64,000 nt of DNA from NCBI RefSeq assembly GCF_003515075.1, contig NZ_QWLV01000001.1, positions 805,182-869,181 of the forward strand, in the 5' to 3' direction. Of the stretch, positions 1 to 7,998 are shown in pieces. The stretch comes from Sphingomonas gilva. Its GTDB lineage: Bacteria; Pseudomonadota; Alphaproteobacteria; Sphingomonadales; Sphingomonadaceae. The position numbers and the translations under genes were made by a program. A model generated the notes under the pieces. The model made no database searches and had not been told where the DNA came from. It worked only from the letters and a program-made list of their open reading frames with translations. Numbering within the stretch: the stretch's first letter is position 1; the number at the start of each line of letters is the position of its first letter.

Positions 1-324
1 CGACCAGAAGGCGACCGCGAGCGCGAGCAGGTTGGGGCGGTTGGCGCGCTCCGCCAGCCGCGCCACGGGCAGCCCGGCGATCGAATAGAACAGGGCGAAG
101 GCGGGGCCGCTGATCAGGCCCAGCTGCGCGTCGCTCAGCTTCAGGTCGGTCTTGATCGCCTCCTGCAGCAGCGAGACGATGCCCCGGTCCATCGTGTTGC
201 ACACGCTGACCATGACGAGCACGGCGAGCAGCCAGACCTGATACCGGCTCCATTTCGCGGGCGGCTGCGCCGTCGCGGTTTCGGCGGACGGTGCGTCCGG
301 GGCCGCCTGATCGGTCGTCGCCAT
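1..324 (-). CDS. MFS transporter, N-terminal part (cut by window edge)
   Basis: Only the first 108 codons are in the window. The translation has a short charged N-terminus, a hydrophobic first helix containing a D-R pair (NTMDRG), then the LSDAQLG and GPAFALFYSIAGLPVARLAER segments typical of the sphingomonad MFS group that accompanies aromatic-acid operons. It is clearly paralogous to the complete MFS protein at 21083-22453, which has the matching LTDTQLG and GPAFSLFY segments. The ATG lies 14 bp after the stop of the CoA-transferase gene, so the two are probably co-transcribed. Inferred role: inner-membrane uptake of an organic-acid substrate. The substrate cannot be read from the sequence. 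Confidence 0.85.
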   Translation of the reverse strand, partial: MATTDQAAPDAPSAETATAQPPAKWSRYQVWLLAVLVMVSVCNTMDRGIVSLLQEAIKTDLKLSDAQLGLISGPAFALFYSIAGLPVARLAERANRPNLLALAVAFWS

Positions 325-338
325 ATGCCCGGCCGCCT

Positions 339-1577
339 TCAGATCGCCTGCTCCGCGCGGAGCCGCGCGATCGCGTCCTCGCCCAGGCCGAGCATGTCGC
401 CGTAGATCGCCTGGTTGTCCGCGCCCAGCGGCGCGCCCGCGGCCGCCATCCGCGCCGGCGTCGCCGAAAAGACGATGGGAACGCCCGGGCCGAACACCTC
501 GGCGGTGCGCCCGTGAACGGGGTGCGCCAGCTCGATCACCTCGCCGCGGGCGAGCACGCGCGGATCGCGGTTGGCCTCGTCGGGCGATCGCACCGGCGCG
601 GCGGCGATGCCCTCCGCCTCCAGCCGCGCGATCACCTCTTCGCGCCCGCGCGCCCTGGTCCAGCCGCCGACGATCGCGTCGAGCTCGCGATAATGGTGGA
701 TGCGCGCGACCTGCGTCTCGAAGCGCGGATCATGCTCCAGGTCCACGCGGTCCATCGCGATCGCCAGCCGCTTGAAGTTGCGGTCGCCCGAACAGCAGAT
801 GACGACATCGCCGTCGCTCGCCGGATAGACACCGAACGGGGTCAGGCGCGGCACCGTTGCGCCGGTGCGCATCGGTATGCCGAGCTCCTCGAGCAGCTTG
901 AACGGCTCGGACGCCTGCAGCGCGCTCAGCGCGCCCAGCATCGACACGTCGATATGCTGCCCTTCGCCCGTGCGGGCATGGTGGAAGAGCGCGGAGACGA
1001 TGCCGATCACCGCGAACAACGGCGTGTTCAGATCGGCGAACGGCACGCCGATGCGGACCGGCGCATCGCCTTCGTCGCCGCTGGTCAGCATGATCCCGCT
1101 CATCGCCTGGATGATGCCGTCCATCGCCTTGCCGCCGCCGGGCGCGCCCTCCTGGCCGAACCCGCTGATCGAGCAATAGACGATGTCCTCGCGCGCGGCG
1201 CGGGCGGCGGTGTAGCCGACGCCCAGGCGCTCGGCGGTGCCGCGCGTGTAATTCTCCACCACCACGTCGAAATGGGGAACCAGGCGGGCGAAGATGCCCT
1301 TCGCCTCCGGATGCTTGAGGTTGAGCGTGATCGAACGCTTGCCGCGATGGCGGATCAGATGGCCGATCGCCACGTCGTCGTCGTGCAGGCGCTTCAGGCT
1401 GGCGCCGTCGCGGCCCAGGAAGGGGGCGTTCTCGCGCCCGTCGCCCTTGGGCTCCTCGATGCGGACGATCTGCGCGCCGAGGCCGCCCAGCAGCAAGGTG
1501 GCGAAGGGGCCGGCCAGCGCGCGCGTCAGATCGAGGATTCGGACCCCCGCCAGGGGTCCCGCCGCGCCTTCAACCAT
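339..1577 (-). CDS. Class III (CaiB/BaiF family) CoA-transferase
   Basis: 412 aa, the usual length for family III CoA-transferases such as formyl-CoA transferase, CaiB and FldA. The N-terminus GVRILDLTRALAGP and the segments RSITLNLKHP, VVENYTRGTAERLG and YCSISGFGQEG are family hallmarks. Asp182 in GVPFADLNT is the expected catalytic aspartate that carries the acyl/CoA anhydride. These enzymes move CoA between carboxylic acids without ATP. The ATG is preceded by GGAG. It is divergent from the dehydratase-like operon starting at 1713 and shares a promoter region with it, and is followed by an MFS gene. It is more distant from the other three CoA-transferases here than 4093-5283 and 25186-26376 are from each other. 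Substrate unknown. Confidence 0.93.
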   Translation of the reverse strand: MVEGAAGPLAGVRILDLTRALAGPFATLLLGGLGAQIVRIEEPKGDGRENAPFLGRDGASLKRLHDDDVAIGHLIRHRGKRSITLNLKHPEAKGIFARLVPHFDVVVENYTRGTAERLGVGYTAARAAREDIVYCSISGFGQEGAPGGGKAMDGIIQAMSGIMLTSGDEGDAPVRIGVPFADLNTPLFAVIGIVSALFHHARTGEGQHIDVSMLGALSALQASEPFKLLEELGIPMRTGATVPRLTPFGVYPASDGDVVICCSGDRNFKRLAIAMDRVDLEHDPRFETQVARIHHYRELDAIVGGWTRARGREEVIARLEAEGIAAAPVRSPDEANRDPRVLARGEVIELAHPVHGRTAEVFGPGVPIVFSATPARMAAAGAPLGADNQAIYGDMLGLGEDAIARLRAEQAI

Positions 1578-1645
1578 CGTTCTCCGCCCATCTGTTATTA
1601 AGTTGACCTGAATATTAGCTTGATGTGCGCCGCGCGCAAGGCTAT

Positions 1646-1666
1646 AAATGTTTCAAGATATAACCA
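1646..1666. promoter_or_regulatory. 21-bp element shared with the 7.9-kb divergent promoter
   Basis: This AT-rich segment matches 7922-7942 at 18 of 21 positions (mismatches at element positions 3, 10 and 13). The common core reads TGTTTC, one variable base, AG, one variable base, TATAACCA. Both copies lie between divergently transcribed genes of the same catabolic block, in the same orientation. It is probably an operator or activator site of a shared regulator. The regulator is unknown; candidates in the window are the MarR protein at 15139 and the LysR protein at 29304. Confidence 0.55.
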
Positions 1667-1672
1667 GTTGTG

Positions 1673-1694
1673 TTGCCAATCATCACCTTGGCAA
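1673..1694. promoter_or_regulatory. Inverted repeat TTGCCAA-N8-TTGGCAA, candidate operator
   Basis: Two perfect 7-bp arms separated by 8 bp end 18 bp before the chosen ATG (1713) of the first dehydratase-like gene. A site this close to the start would block transcription or elongation if a repressor bound it. Single TTGGCAA or TGGCAAAC half-sites occur at 7917-7924 (upstream of the TonB receptor) and at 30340-30346 (upstream of the LysR gene). Confidence 0.45.
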
Positions 1695-1712
1695 ACTATG
1701 ACGGGAGAGCCG

Positions 1713-2819
1713 ATGGCGGAGAGCATCAACATGGCGGCGGTGGATCGCATGGCGGCGGCGCGCGCGGCGAAGGCGGCGGGGCGTGCGGTCGTCGCCGTGG
1801 TCGGTCCGGGTGTCCCGATCGAGCTGGTTCTGGCGTGCGGCGCGATGCCGGTGCGGATCGTGGCCGATGCGGGCGGCGCCACCCCGGCGGCGGACGATCT
1901 TGTCGGAACGGCCGAATCGGCCGAGATGCGCGCGCTGATCGAGCAGGCGCTGGGTGGCGGGCTCGCCTTCGCCGATCTGCTGGTGATCACGCGGCCGCAT
2001 GAATGGCTCTATTATTATCTGAAGGAGGCGGTGCGTCTGGGCGCGGAGGGGGTTCCACCGCTGCACATGCATGATCTCGTGCCCAGCGCCGAGGCGTCGC
2101 TGCGCGCCTATAACCGCCAGCGGCTCGAACGGCTGGCCGAAGCGGTCGCGCGCGCGATCGGCGTCGTGCCGACATCCGCCGCGCTTGAACGTGCGATCGC
2201 CGTCGCCAACCGGCGCAGGGCGGCGCTGCGCGATGTCCAGCGGCGGCGCGACGCCGGCTTGCTGGGCGGCGCGGATGCGGTCGCGATGATCGCCGCCAGC
2301 CACGTCCTCGGCCCGGAGACGTTTGCCGACCAGGCGGAAGCGTGGGTCGAGGGGCTTTCGCCGCCATCCGGCCCGCGCCTGCTGCTCCTCGCGAGCGACC
2401 CGGCGGAGGATGGCGCGCTTCATCGTGCGATCGAGGCGGCGGGCGTCGTCGTCGTCGCGGAAGACAGCGAATGGGGCGCGCGCGCCGCGACGCCCGATAT
2501 CGCGGCGGGAGACGATCCGCTCGATGCGCTGCTCGACGATCTCCATGCGATCGCCTGCGGCCCGGACGTCAGCCCGCGCTCGGCGCGGCTCGCCTGGGCC
2601 GAGGCGGCGATGGCGCGCGACGACATCGCCGGCGTGGTGTTCGCGGTCCCGCCCGGCGACCGCCGGTTCGGCTGGGACTATCCCGGCCTGCGCGATCGCG
2701 CCGCCGGGCTGGGATTGCCGCAGCTGCTGCTGCGCGACGATCCGCGGGCCGATCCCGCTTCGGTGACGGCGGCGGTCGCGGGATTCGTCGCGACGCTGGG
2801 GCGGGAGGCGGCGGCATGA
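1713..2819 (+). CDS. 2-hydroxyacyl-CoA dehydratase / benzoyl-CoA reductase-like subunit A (first pair)
   Basis: 368 aa from the ATG preceded by GGGAGAG; an upstream ATG at 1698 lacks a ribosome site. The layout is that of the HgdB/FldB/BcrC family: an N-terminal segment VPIELVLACGAMPVRIV (residues 34-50), a Rossmann-like half ending ADLLVITRPHEWLYYYL (87-103), and a C-terminal half GVVFAVPPGDRRFGWDYP (307-324). Canonical members bind a [4Fe-4S] cluster through three cysteines. Here the expected positions read H-E-W (96-98) and PPGD (313-316). The only cysteines are C42 and C282, neither at a ligand position as I align it. It overlaps the next gene by ATGA. Family assignment is firm; activity is open. 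Confidence 0.85.
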   Translation: MAESINMAAVDRMAAARAAKAAGRAVVAVVGPGVPIELVLACGAMPVRIVADAGGATPAADDLVGTAESAEMRALIEQALGGGLAFADLLVITRPHEWLYYYLKEAVRLGAEGVPPLHMHDLVPSAEASLRAYNRQRLERLAEAVARAIGVVPTSAALERAIAVANRRRAALRDVQRRRDAGLLGGADAVAMIAASHVLGPETFADQAEAWVEGLSPPSGPRLLLLASDPAEDGALHRAIEAAGVVVVAEDSEWGARAATPDIAAGDDPLDALLDDLHAIACGPDVSPRSARLAWAEAAMARDDIAGVVFAVPPGDRRFGWDYPGLRDRAAGLGLPQLLLRDDPRADPASVTAAVAGFVATLGREAAA

Positions 2820-4096
2820 GCGGCGAGCGCCAGCGCCCCGAGCGCGTCACCCAGCTCCAGGTCTCGCACAGCCTGCGCGCGCACCAGCGCCAATGGTATG
2901 CCGATCTCCAGGCGCGGGTCGCCGATGGCGAGCCCTATATCCTGACCAGCCCGATCGCGCCGCACGAGATCTTCGAGGCGCTCGACCTGCTCTACATCAC
3001 CGATGCCTGGTATTCGGGCCTGGTCGCCGCGCGGCGCCAGTCGGCGCATTTCTCGAACGTGATGAGCGCGCACGGCTATCATGACGGGCTCAGGCGCTAC
3101 ATGGCGCTCGGCCTGGGCGTGGTGCTCGATCCGGATCATCCCGACAAGCCCTGGGGCGGGCTGCCCAGGGCCTCCGCGGTGGTGACGACCAACGAAGGCG
3201 GTGGCGGCGCGGCCGAGCTCGCCCGGATGTGGGGCATTCCCTATCTCGGTCTCGACCAGCCCGCGATGCGGGTGATGCATCCCGAATGGTGGTCGATGCA
3301 GCGCCGCCAGTGGGAGGATTATGACGAGACCGACCGCATCGACATGATGGCCGCGCAGTTCGAAGAGGTGGTGCGCCTGGCCGAACGCGTCGCGGGACGG
3401 AAGCTCGACCGCGACCGGCTCGCCGGGATCGTCGATCGGGTGAACCGGCAGGAGGAGCATTTCGACGCGATCCGCCGGATCATCGTCGATTCGCCCAAGC
3501 TGCCCGCGCGGCTGGGCGAGGTGATGAGCCAGACGATGGGCATCCAGTGGCATCGCGGCAGCCAATGGGCGCTAGATCAGGCGGCGGCGTTCCACGCCGA
3601 GGTGAAGGCGCTGGCCGATGCGGAAGCATGGGTCTGCCCCAACGAGCGCCACCGGCTGATGTATGTCGGCGCGGGGCTGTGGCAGAAGCTCGATTTCTTC
3701 GACAGCTTCGAGGACAGCCACGGCGTCGTCTTCGTCCGCTCCAACTATCTGTCGATCGCGAGCGACGGGTATCTGCGCTACGGCGCGCGCGATCCGATCC
3801 GCGCGCTCGCCAGCCGCTACACGGTGCTCGCCAAGCAGATGTGGATTCCGCCGCTCGGCGGCGCATGGGCGGTGCACGAGGCGCGCGAGCACCGCGTGTC
3901 CGGCGCGCTCCAGCTCGATTCCAATCGCGGCATCGCCTTCATCACGCGCGCGCTGCGCGATGCGGGCGTGCCGGTGCTCGATCTGCCGGTCGATCCGGTC
4001 GATGCGCGCAGCTGGAACGACGATCGCATGCGCGCGCTCGTTGTCGATTTCATCGAGAATGCCCTCGAAAAGAACAAGGAAAAGATGGACGCATGA
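2816..4096 (+). CDS. 2-hydroxyacyl-CoA dehydratase / benzoyl-CoA reductase-like subunit B (first pair)
   Basis: 426 aa, the partner of the preceding gene, overlapping it by ATGA. Recognisable blocks are IAPHEIFEALD (residues 48-56), GYHDGLRRY (87-95), a CPNE motif with C274, an EDSHG block and SDGYLRY. The same blocks, almost equally spaced, occur in the 426-aa protein at 13862-15142, so the two are paralogous B subunits. C274 is the only cysteine in the protein, so a three-cysteine [4Fe-4S] site of the HadC/BcrB kind cannot form from this chain. The CPNE cysteine is kept in both paralogues and may have a job of its own. It overlaps the following CoA-transferase by ATGA. Confidence 0.83.
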   Translation: MSGERQRPERVTQLQVSHSLRAHQRQWYADLQARVADGEPYILTSPIAPHEIFEALDLLYITDAWYSGLVAARRQSAHFSNVMSAHGYHDGLRRYMALGLGVVLDPDHPDKPWGGLPRASAVVTTNEGGGGAAELARMWGIPYLGLDQPAMRVMHPEWWSMQRRQWEDYDETDRIDMMAAQFEEVVRLAERVAGRKLDRDRLAGIVDRVNRQEEHFDAIRRIIVDSPKLPARLGEVMSQTMGIQWHRGSQWALDQAAAFHAEVKALADAEAWVCPNERHRLMYVGAGLWQKLDFFDSFEDSHGVVFVRSNYLSIASDGYLRYGARDPIRALASRYTVLAKQMWIPPLGGAWAVHEAREHRVSGALQLDSNRGIAFITRALRDAGVPVLDLPVDPVDARSWNDDRMRALVVDFIENALEKNKEKMDA

Positions 4097-5283
4097 AGCC
4101 GCTTGAAGGGGTCCGCGTGCTTGATCTCAGCCACGCATTGTCGGGGCCGACCTGCACCAACATGCTGGCGCTGCTTGGCGCCGACGTCGTCAAGGTGGAG
4201 CGGCCGGGGGTCGGCGACGACTTCCGCCACTATACCGAACATGCCGGCATGGCCGGGATGAGCGTCCCGTTCGCGGGCGTCAACACCGGCAAGAAGTCGA
4301 TCACGCTCGATTTCAAGAAGCCGGAGGCGCGCGAGGTGATCCTGAAGCTCGCCGAACGGAGCGATCTGCTGGTGGAGAATTTCCGGCCCGGCGTCGCCAC
4401 CAAGCTGGGTCTCGATTACGATACGCTGCGTCAGGTCAACAAGGGGCTGGTCTACGCCTCGATCAGCGGCTTCGGGCAGACCGGCAAGTTCCGCGACTGG
4501 ACCGCCTATGACCATATCGTCCAGGCGATGTCCGGCATCATGTGGATGAACGGGGATCCCGACGGCGGGCCGATGAAGGTCGGCTTTCCGATCATCGACA
4601 CGTTCAGCGGCTATATGGCGGTGATCGGCCTGCTCGCCGCGCTGCACCGCCGCGACAAGACGGGCGAGGGCGATTTCGTCGACGTGGCGATGCTCGACAG
4701 CGCGTTCAGCCTGATGGGCGGCGCGATCCCGACCTACTTCTACACCGGAGAGGTGCGCGGCCGCACCGGCAATCGCGGCTATCGCCTGGTCGCGACCTCG
4801 GAGACCTATCGCACGGCGGACGGCTACATCGCGATCGGCGCCAATCACCAGCATCAGATCGAGGCGATGTGCCGGGTGCTGCACTGCGAGTCGCTGCTGC
4901 AGGACGAGCGCTTCGCCGACCACAAGTCACGGGTGAGAAACCATGAGGAGCTACGCATGGCGTTGTCGGACATCTTCCGCGAGCATAATGGCGAAGAGAT
5001 CGAACCGCGGTTGGCGGCCGCGCACGTCCCGGTCGCCTTCGTCCGCAACCTCGGCCAGGTGCTCAATCATCCGCATTTCAAGGAACGCGAGATCTTCCTC
5101 GATGCCGAGCTTCCCGGCGCGGACGATCCGCTGAAGCTGGTCGGCCCCGGCTTCCAGCTCGGCAGCGGCAGGCTGGAGGCGGGCGCCGTGCCGACGCTGG
5201 GCCAGCACACCGACGAGATACTCGCCGGGCTCGGCTATGATGCCGGCGGGATCGAGGCGCTGCGCGCCGCGGGGGCGGTCTGA
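4093..5283 (+). CDS. Class III CoA-transferase (paralogue of 25186-26376)
   Basis: 396 aa. It starts MKPLEGVRVLDLSHALSGPT and has the family blocks KSITLDFKKPEAR, LVENFRPGVATKLG, YASISGFGQTG and YDHIVQAMSG. Asp169 in FPIIDTFSG is the predicted catalytic aspartate, the same number as the catalytic Asp of oxalate formyl-CoA transferase. It is the third gene of the operon, overlapping both neighbours (ATGA upstream, TGATG downstream). In the anaerobic phenyllactate system a class III CoA-transferase (FldA) loads the hydroxy acid for the FldBC dehydratase. The position here suggests an equivalent role for the dehydratase-like pair. Close similarity to 25186-26376, including GANHQ and LVATSE blocks, points to a common acyl group. 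Confidence 0.93.
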   Translation: MKPLEGVRVLDLSHALSGPTCTNMLALLGADVVKVERPGVGDDFRHYTEHAGMAGMSVPFAGVNTGKKSITLDFKKPEAREVILKLAERSDLLVENFRPGVATKLGLDYDTLRQVNKGLVYASISGFGQTGKFRDWTAYDHIVQAMSGIMWMNGDPDGGPMKVGFPIIDTFSGYMAVIGLLAALHRRDKTGEGDFVDVAMLDSAFSLMGGAIPTYFYTGEVRGRTGNRGYRLVATSETYRTADGYIAIGANHQHQIEAMCRVLHCESLLQDERFADHKSRVRNHEELRMALSDIFREHNGEEIEPRLAAAHVPVAFVRNLGQVLNHPHFKEREIFLDAELPGADDPLKLVGPGFQLGSGRLEAGAVPTLGQHTDEILAGLGYDAGGIEALRAAGAV

Positions 5284-6116
5284 TGTTCGCCGATGGTCTG
5301 CTGGCGGGCAAACGCATCCTCATCACCGGCGGCGGCACCGGGCTTGGCGCGGCGATGGCCGAGCGCTTCGCCGGGCTGGGCGCGAGCCTCGTCCTGTGCG
5401 GCCGCCGCGAGGAGGTGCTGCGCGAGACCGGCGAGCGCATCGCCGCGGCGACGGGAGCTCGCGTCGACGCCATCCGCTGCGACATCCGCGATCCGGCCGA
5501 TGTCGACGCGCTGTTCGACGCCGCCTGGGCGGGCGGCCCGGTCGATTCGCTGGTGAACAATGCCGGGGCGATCTTCGTCGCCCGGTCAGAGCATCTGTCG
5601 CACCGCGCATTCGACGCGGTGCTCGCCACCTCGCTTCACGGCTCGATCTACTGCACGCTCGCGGCGGGCAAGCGGTGGATCGCGGCCGGCCGGCCCGGCA
5701 GCGTGCTCAGCATCCTGTCGACCGCGGCGATCACCGGGCGGGGCTTCACCGTGCCGACGGTCGTGTCGAAGACCGGCGTGCTCGCCATGACCAAGAGCCT
5801 CGCGGTGGAATGGGCGTCGAAGCGCATCCGGCTGGTCGCCATCGCGCCGGGGACCATTCCGACCGCCGGCTTCATGGCCAAGGTGGCGGCGGGCCGGGAG
5901 GGCGAGCCCGAGGCTCCGGGCGACAATACGCTGGAGCGGCCGGGGCGTCCCGACGAGCTTGCCGACCTCGCCACCTATCTGCTGTCGCCCGCCGCCGACT
6001 ATATCAACGGCGAGATGGTCGTGCTCGATGGCGGGCGGCACCTGCGCAACTCGGGCGTCGAGGATCTGCTGAAGCGAAGCGACGCCGAATGGGAGGCGCA
6101 GCGTGCCCGCCGCTGA
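5283..6116 (+). CDS. SDR of the 2,4-dienoyl-CoA reductase type
   Basis: 277 aa. The NAD(P) site ITGGGTGLG (residues 14-22) is followed by GRREE, favouring NADP(H), and NNAG is at 92-95. The active-site stretch GRGFTVPTVVSKTGV and the following KSLAVEW match the mitochondrial 2,4-dienoyl-CoA reductase pattern rather than a classical YxxxK SDR: K163 is kept, T159 is at the usual Tyr position, and YINGEMVVLDGG closes the Rossmann fold. From memory, the Tyr that DECR1 uses lies 15 residues before the Lys; that position is A148 here, so the proton donor is uncertain. A dienoyl-CoA reductase fits beside ring- or double-bond-forming dehydratase/reductase homologues. Translationally coupled to both neighbours. 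Confidence 0.8.
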   Translation: MFADGLLAGKRILITGGGTGLGAAMAERFAGLGASLVLCGRREEVLRETGERIAAATGARVDAIRCDIRDPADVDALFDAAWAGGPVDSLVNNAGAIFVARSEHLSHRAFDAVLATSLHGSIYCTLAAGKRWIAAGRPGSVLSILSTAAITGRGFTVPTVVSKTGVLAMTKSLAVEWASKRIRLVAIAPGTIPTAGFMAKVAAGREGEPEAPGDNTLERPGRPDELADLATYLLSPAADYINGEMVVLDGGRHLRNSGVEDLLKRSDAEWEAQRARR

Positions 6117-7089
6117 CGGCGCGCTCAGGATCTGCGTCTACGGCGCCGGCGCGGTCGGCGGGCATTTCGCGGTGCGGCTGGCGGCGGCGGGGCACCGGGT
6201 GTCGGTCGTCGCCCGCGGCGCGCACCTGGCCGCGATCCGCGCCGACGGCCTGACCCTGATCCGCGCCGGCGAGCGCCTGACCGCGCGCGTCGCCGCGTCG
6301 GACGATCCGGCCGATCTCGGCCCCCAGGACGTCGTGATCGTCACCCTCAAAGCACACGCCCTTCCCGAAGTCGCCCAGCGGATCGCACCGCTGCTCGGCC
6401 CGGACACCCCGGTGATCTTCGCGCAAAACGGCGTGCCCTGGTGGTATGCGAGCGGCCTGGACGTCGCGCGCCGCGCGCCGCCGGACCTGTCGCTGCTCAA
6501 CCCGGCGCTGCTCGCAGATCGCATCGGGATGGAACGCGTGATCGGCGGGGTGATCTATTCCTCCAACGATCTCGCCGCGCCCGGCGTGGTCCAGAACAAT
6601 TCGCCGCGGCGCAATCGGCTGATCATCGGGGAGATCGACGACTCCACCAGCCCGCGTATCGCGATGCTGCGCGGCATGTTGGAGGAGGCGGGCATCGAAT
6701 CGCCCGCGACCGATGACCTTCGCGCGCGGATCTGGGACAAGCTGATCGCCAATATGCGCGTGTCGCTGCTCGCCTTCCTGACCGAGCGGACCTCGCGCGA
6801 GGTCTATGACGATCCCGACCTCAGGCCGGTGATCGATCGGCTGGGCGCGGAGGCGGTGGCGATCGCGGCGGCGCATGGCGTCACCTGCGCGATCGACGAC
6901 CACGGGCCGTCGCCCGGGCACAAATCCTCGATGCTGCAGGATTACGAGCGCGGACGCGCGCAGGAGGTCGACGGGCTCGTTACCGCGCCGCAGCTCTTCG
7001 CGCGGGCGGCCGGCCTCGACACGCCGACCCTGGACACGATCGCCGGCCTGGTCCGCGCGAAGGTGGCGACCGCGCCGCGCACGGCCTAG
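6103..7089 (+). CDS. Ketopantoate reductase-like (ApbA/PanE family) oxidoreductase
   Basis: 328 aa from a GTG at 6103, chosen because GGGAGG lies 6 bp upstream; it overlaps the SDR by 14 bp. GAGAVGG (residues 14-20) is the NADP site. K83 in TLKAHAL and the C-terminal IWDKLIANM block are the expected catalytic and substrate-binding elements of the PanE fold. True PanE reduces 2-ketopantoate to pantoate. Its place at the end of an acyl-CoA operon suggests a catabolic 2-keto acid/2-hydroxy acid oxidoreductase, which would fit a pathway handling 2-hydroxy acids. That role is inference. The stop overlaps that of the convergent crotonase gene by 4 bp. Confidence 0.87.
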   Translation: MPAADGALRICVYGAGAVGGHFAVRLAAAGHRVSVVARGAHLAAIRADGLTLIRAGERLTARVAASDDPADLGPQDVVIVTLKAHALPEVAQRIAPLLGPDTPVIFAQNGVPWWYASGLDVARRAPPDLSLLNPALLADRIGMERVIGGVIYSSNDLAAPGVVQNNSPRRNRLIIGEIDDSTSPRIAMLRGMLEEAGIESPATDDLRARIWDKLIANMRVSLLAFLTERTSREVYDDPDLRPVIDRLGAEAVAIAAAHGVTCAIDDHGPSPGHKSSMLQDYERGRAQEVDGLVTAPQLFARAAGLDTPTLDTIAGLVRAKVATAPRTA

Positions 7090-7874
7090 CGCTTTCCGGC
7101 GAGAAAATCGGTCACAGACTGGCGGTGCTCGCTGCTCGCGTAGCAGATGCCCTGCGCCGCCGCGCCCGCCGAGAGCACGTCGTCGAGCGACGTTTCATGA
7201 CTATGGTTGAGGATCGACTTGGCAAGCCCCAGCGCCACCGGCGATCCGGCGCCATAGGCGGCCGCGCGCTCCACCGCAGTATCGACCAACACGTCGGGCG
7301 CGGCGATCTCGTCGGCCAGGCCGATCGCCAACGCTTCGTGCACAAGGACGGTGCGGCCGGTGAAGATCAGGTTCTTGGCCCGCGCCAGCCCGATCCTGCG
7401 GGGCAGCAGGAACATGCCGCCGCCATCGGGGATCAGGCCGCGCAGGATGTAGCTGTAGGCGAATTTGGCGCGATCCGAGGCGATCACCAGATCGCACGCG
7501 ATCGCGAGATCGGCGCCAAGGCCGGCGGCTGCCCCGTTGACCGCCGCGATCACCGGCTTCTCGATGCTCGCGAGCAGCGTCACCAGCCGGTGCGTGTTGC
7601 GACGCTGGTGCAGCCATCCCTGGGCGGCGACCGCGCCGGGATCGCGTTCCAGCCGGGCCTTCATCGCGGCGATGTCGCCGCCGGCGGAAAAGGCGGAGCC
7701 TTCCCCGGTCAGCACCAGCGCCCGCACCGTTTCGTCCGCAGCGGCGTTTTCGATCGCCGCGATCAGCGCATGCCGCAACGCCTCGTTCACGGCGTTGCGC
7801 GCATCGGGCCGGTTCATCCGCAACAGCGCCACCGTGCCGCGGCGCTCGACGATCAGAACGTCTGAATCCGCCAT
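7086..7874 (-). CDS. Enoyl-CoA hydratase/isomerase (crotonase family)
   Basis: 262 aa from the ATG at 7874, preceded by AAGGAGAG; the frame stays open further upstream without a ribosome site. The oxyanion-hole segments are FSAGGDIAAM (residues 62-71) and GAAAGLGADLA (115-123). The first catalytic Glu of true hydratases is not evident near RGLIPDGGG. Asp150 lies where PaaG-type isomerases and some other crotonases have their acidic residue, so isomerase or hydrolase activity is as likely as hydration. It is convergent with the operon ending at 7089 and divergent from the TonB receptor at 7999, with which it shares a promoter region carrying the 21-bp element. Confidence 0.9.
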   Translation of the reverse strand: MADSDVLIVERRGTVALLRMNRPDARNAVNEALRHALIAAIENAAADETVRALVLTGEGSAFSAGGDIAAMKARLERDPGAVAAQGWLHQRRNTHRLVTLLASIEKPVIAAVNGAAAGLGADLAIACDLVIASDRAKFAYSYILRGLIPDGGGMFLLPRRIGLARAKNLIFTGRTVLVHEALAIGLADEIAAPDVLVDTAVERAAAYGAGSPVALGLAKSILNHSHETSLDDVLSAGAAAQGICYASSEHRQSVTDFLAGKR

Positions 7875-7921
7875 GTGTCTCTCCTTCGCCTTCATCTGAG
7901 CAGCAAACCCTTTACATGGCA

Positions 7922-7942
7922 AACTGTTTCTAGTTATAACCA
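7922..7942. promoter_or_regulatory. Second copy of the 21-bp shared element
   Basis: It matches 1646-1666 at 18 of 21 positions and sits between the crotonase start (7874) and the TonB receptor start (7999), about 57 bp upstream of the receptor ATG. A TGGCAAAC half-site overlaps its left edge (7917-7924). It probably binds the same regulator as the copy at 1.65 kb. Confidence 0.55.
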
Positions 7943-7998
7943 ACTCGACGCTCACAAAGAGCGCTGCAGCCGCCGGTCCGGCGGGGGAGGATAGGAAG

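Noticed and set aside
291-1601. Plus-strand open frame of 436 codons opposite the first CoA-transferase
   Set aside because: Composition is antisense-like, with no recognisable domain, and it conflicts with an obvious CoA-transferase.
1713-4096. Calling the first pair a true class I benzoyl-CoA reductase
   Set aside because: The cluster cysteines and the BcrA/BcrD-type ATPase subunits are absent, so only a family-level name is justified.
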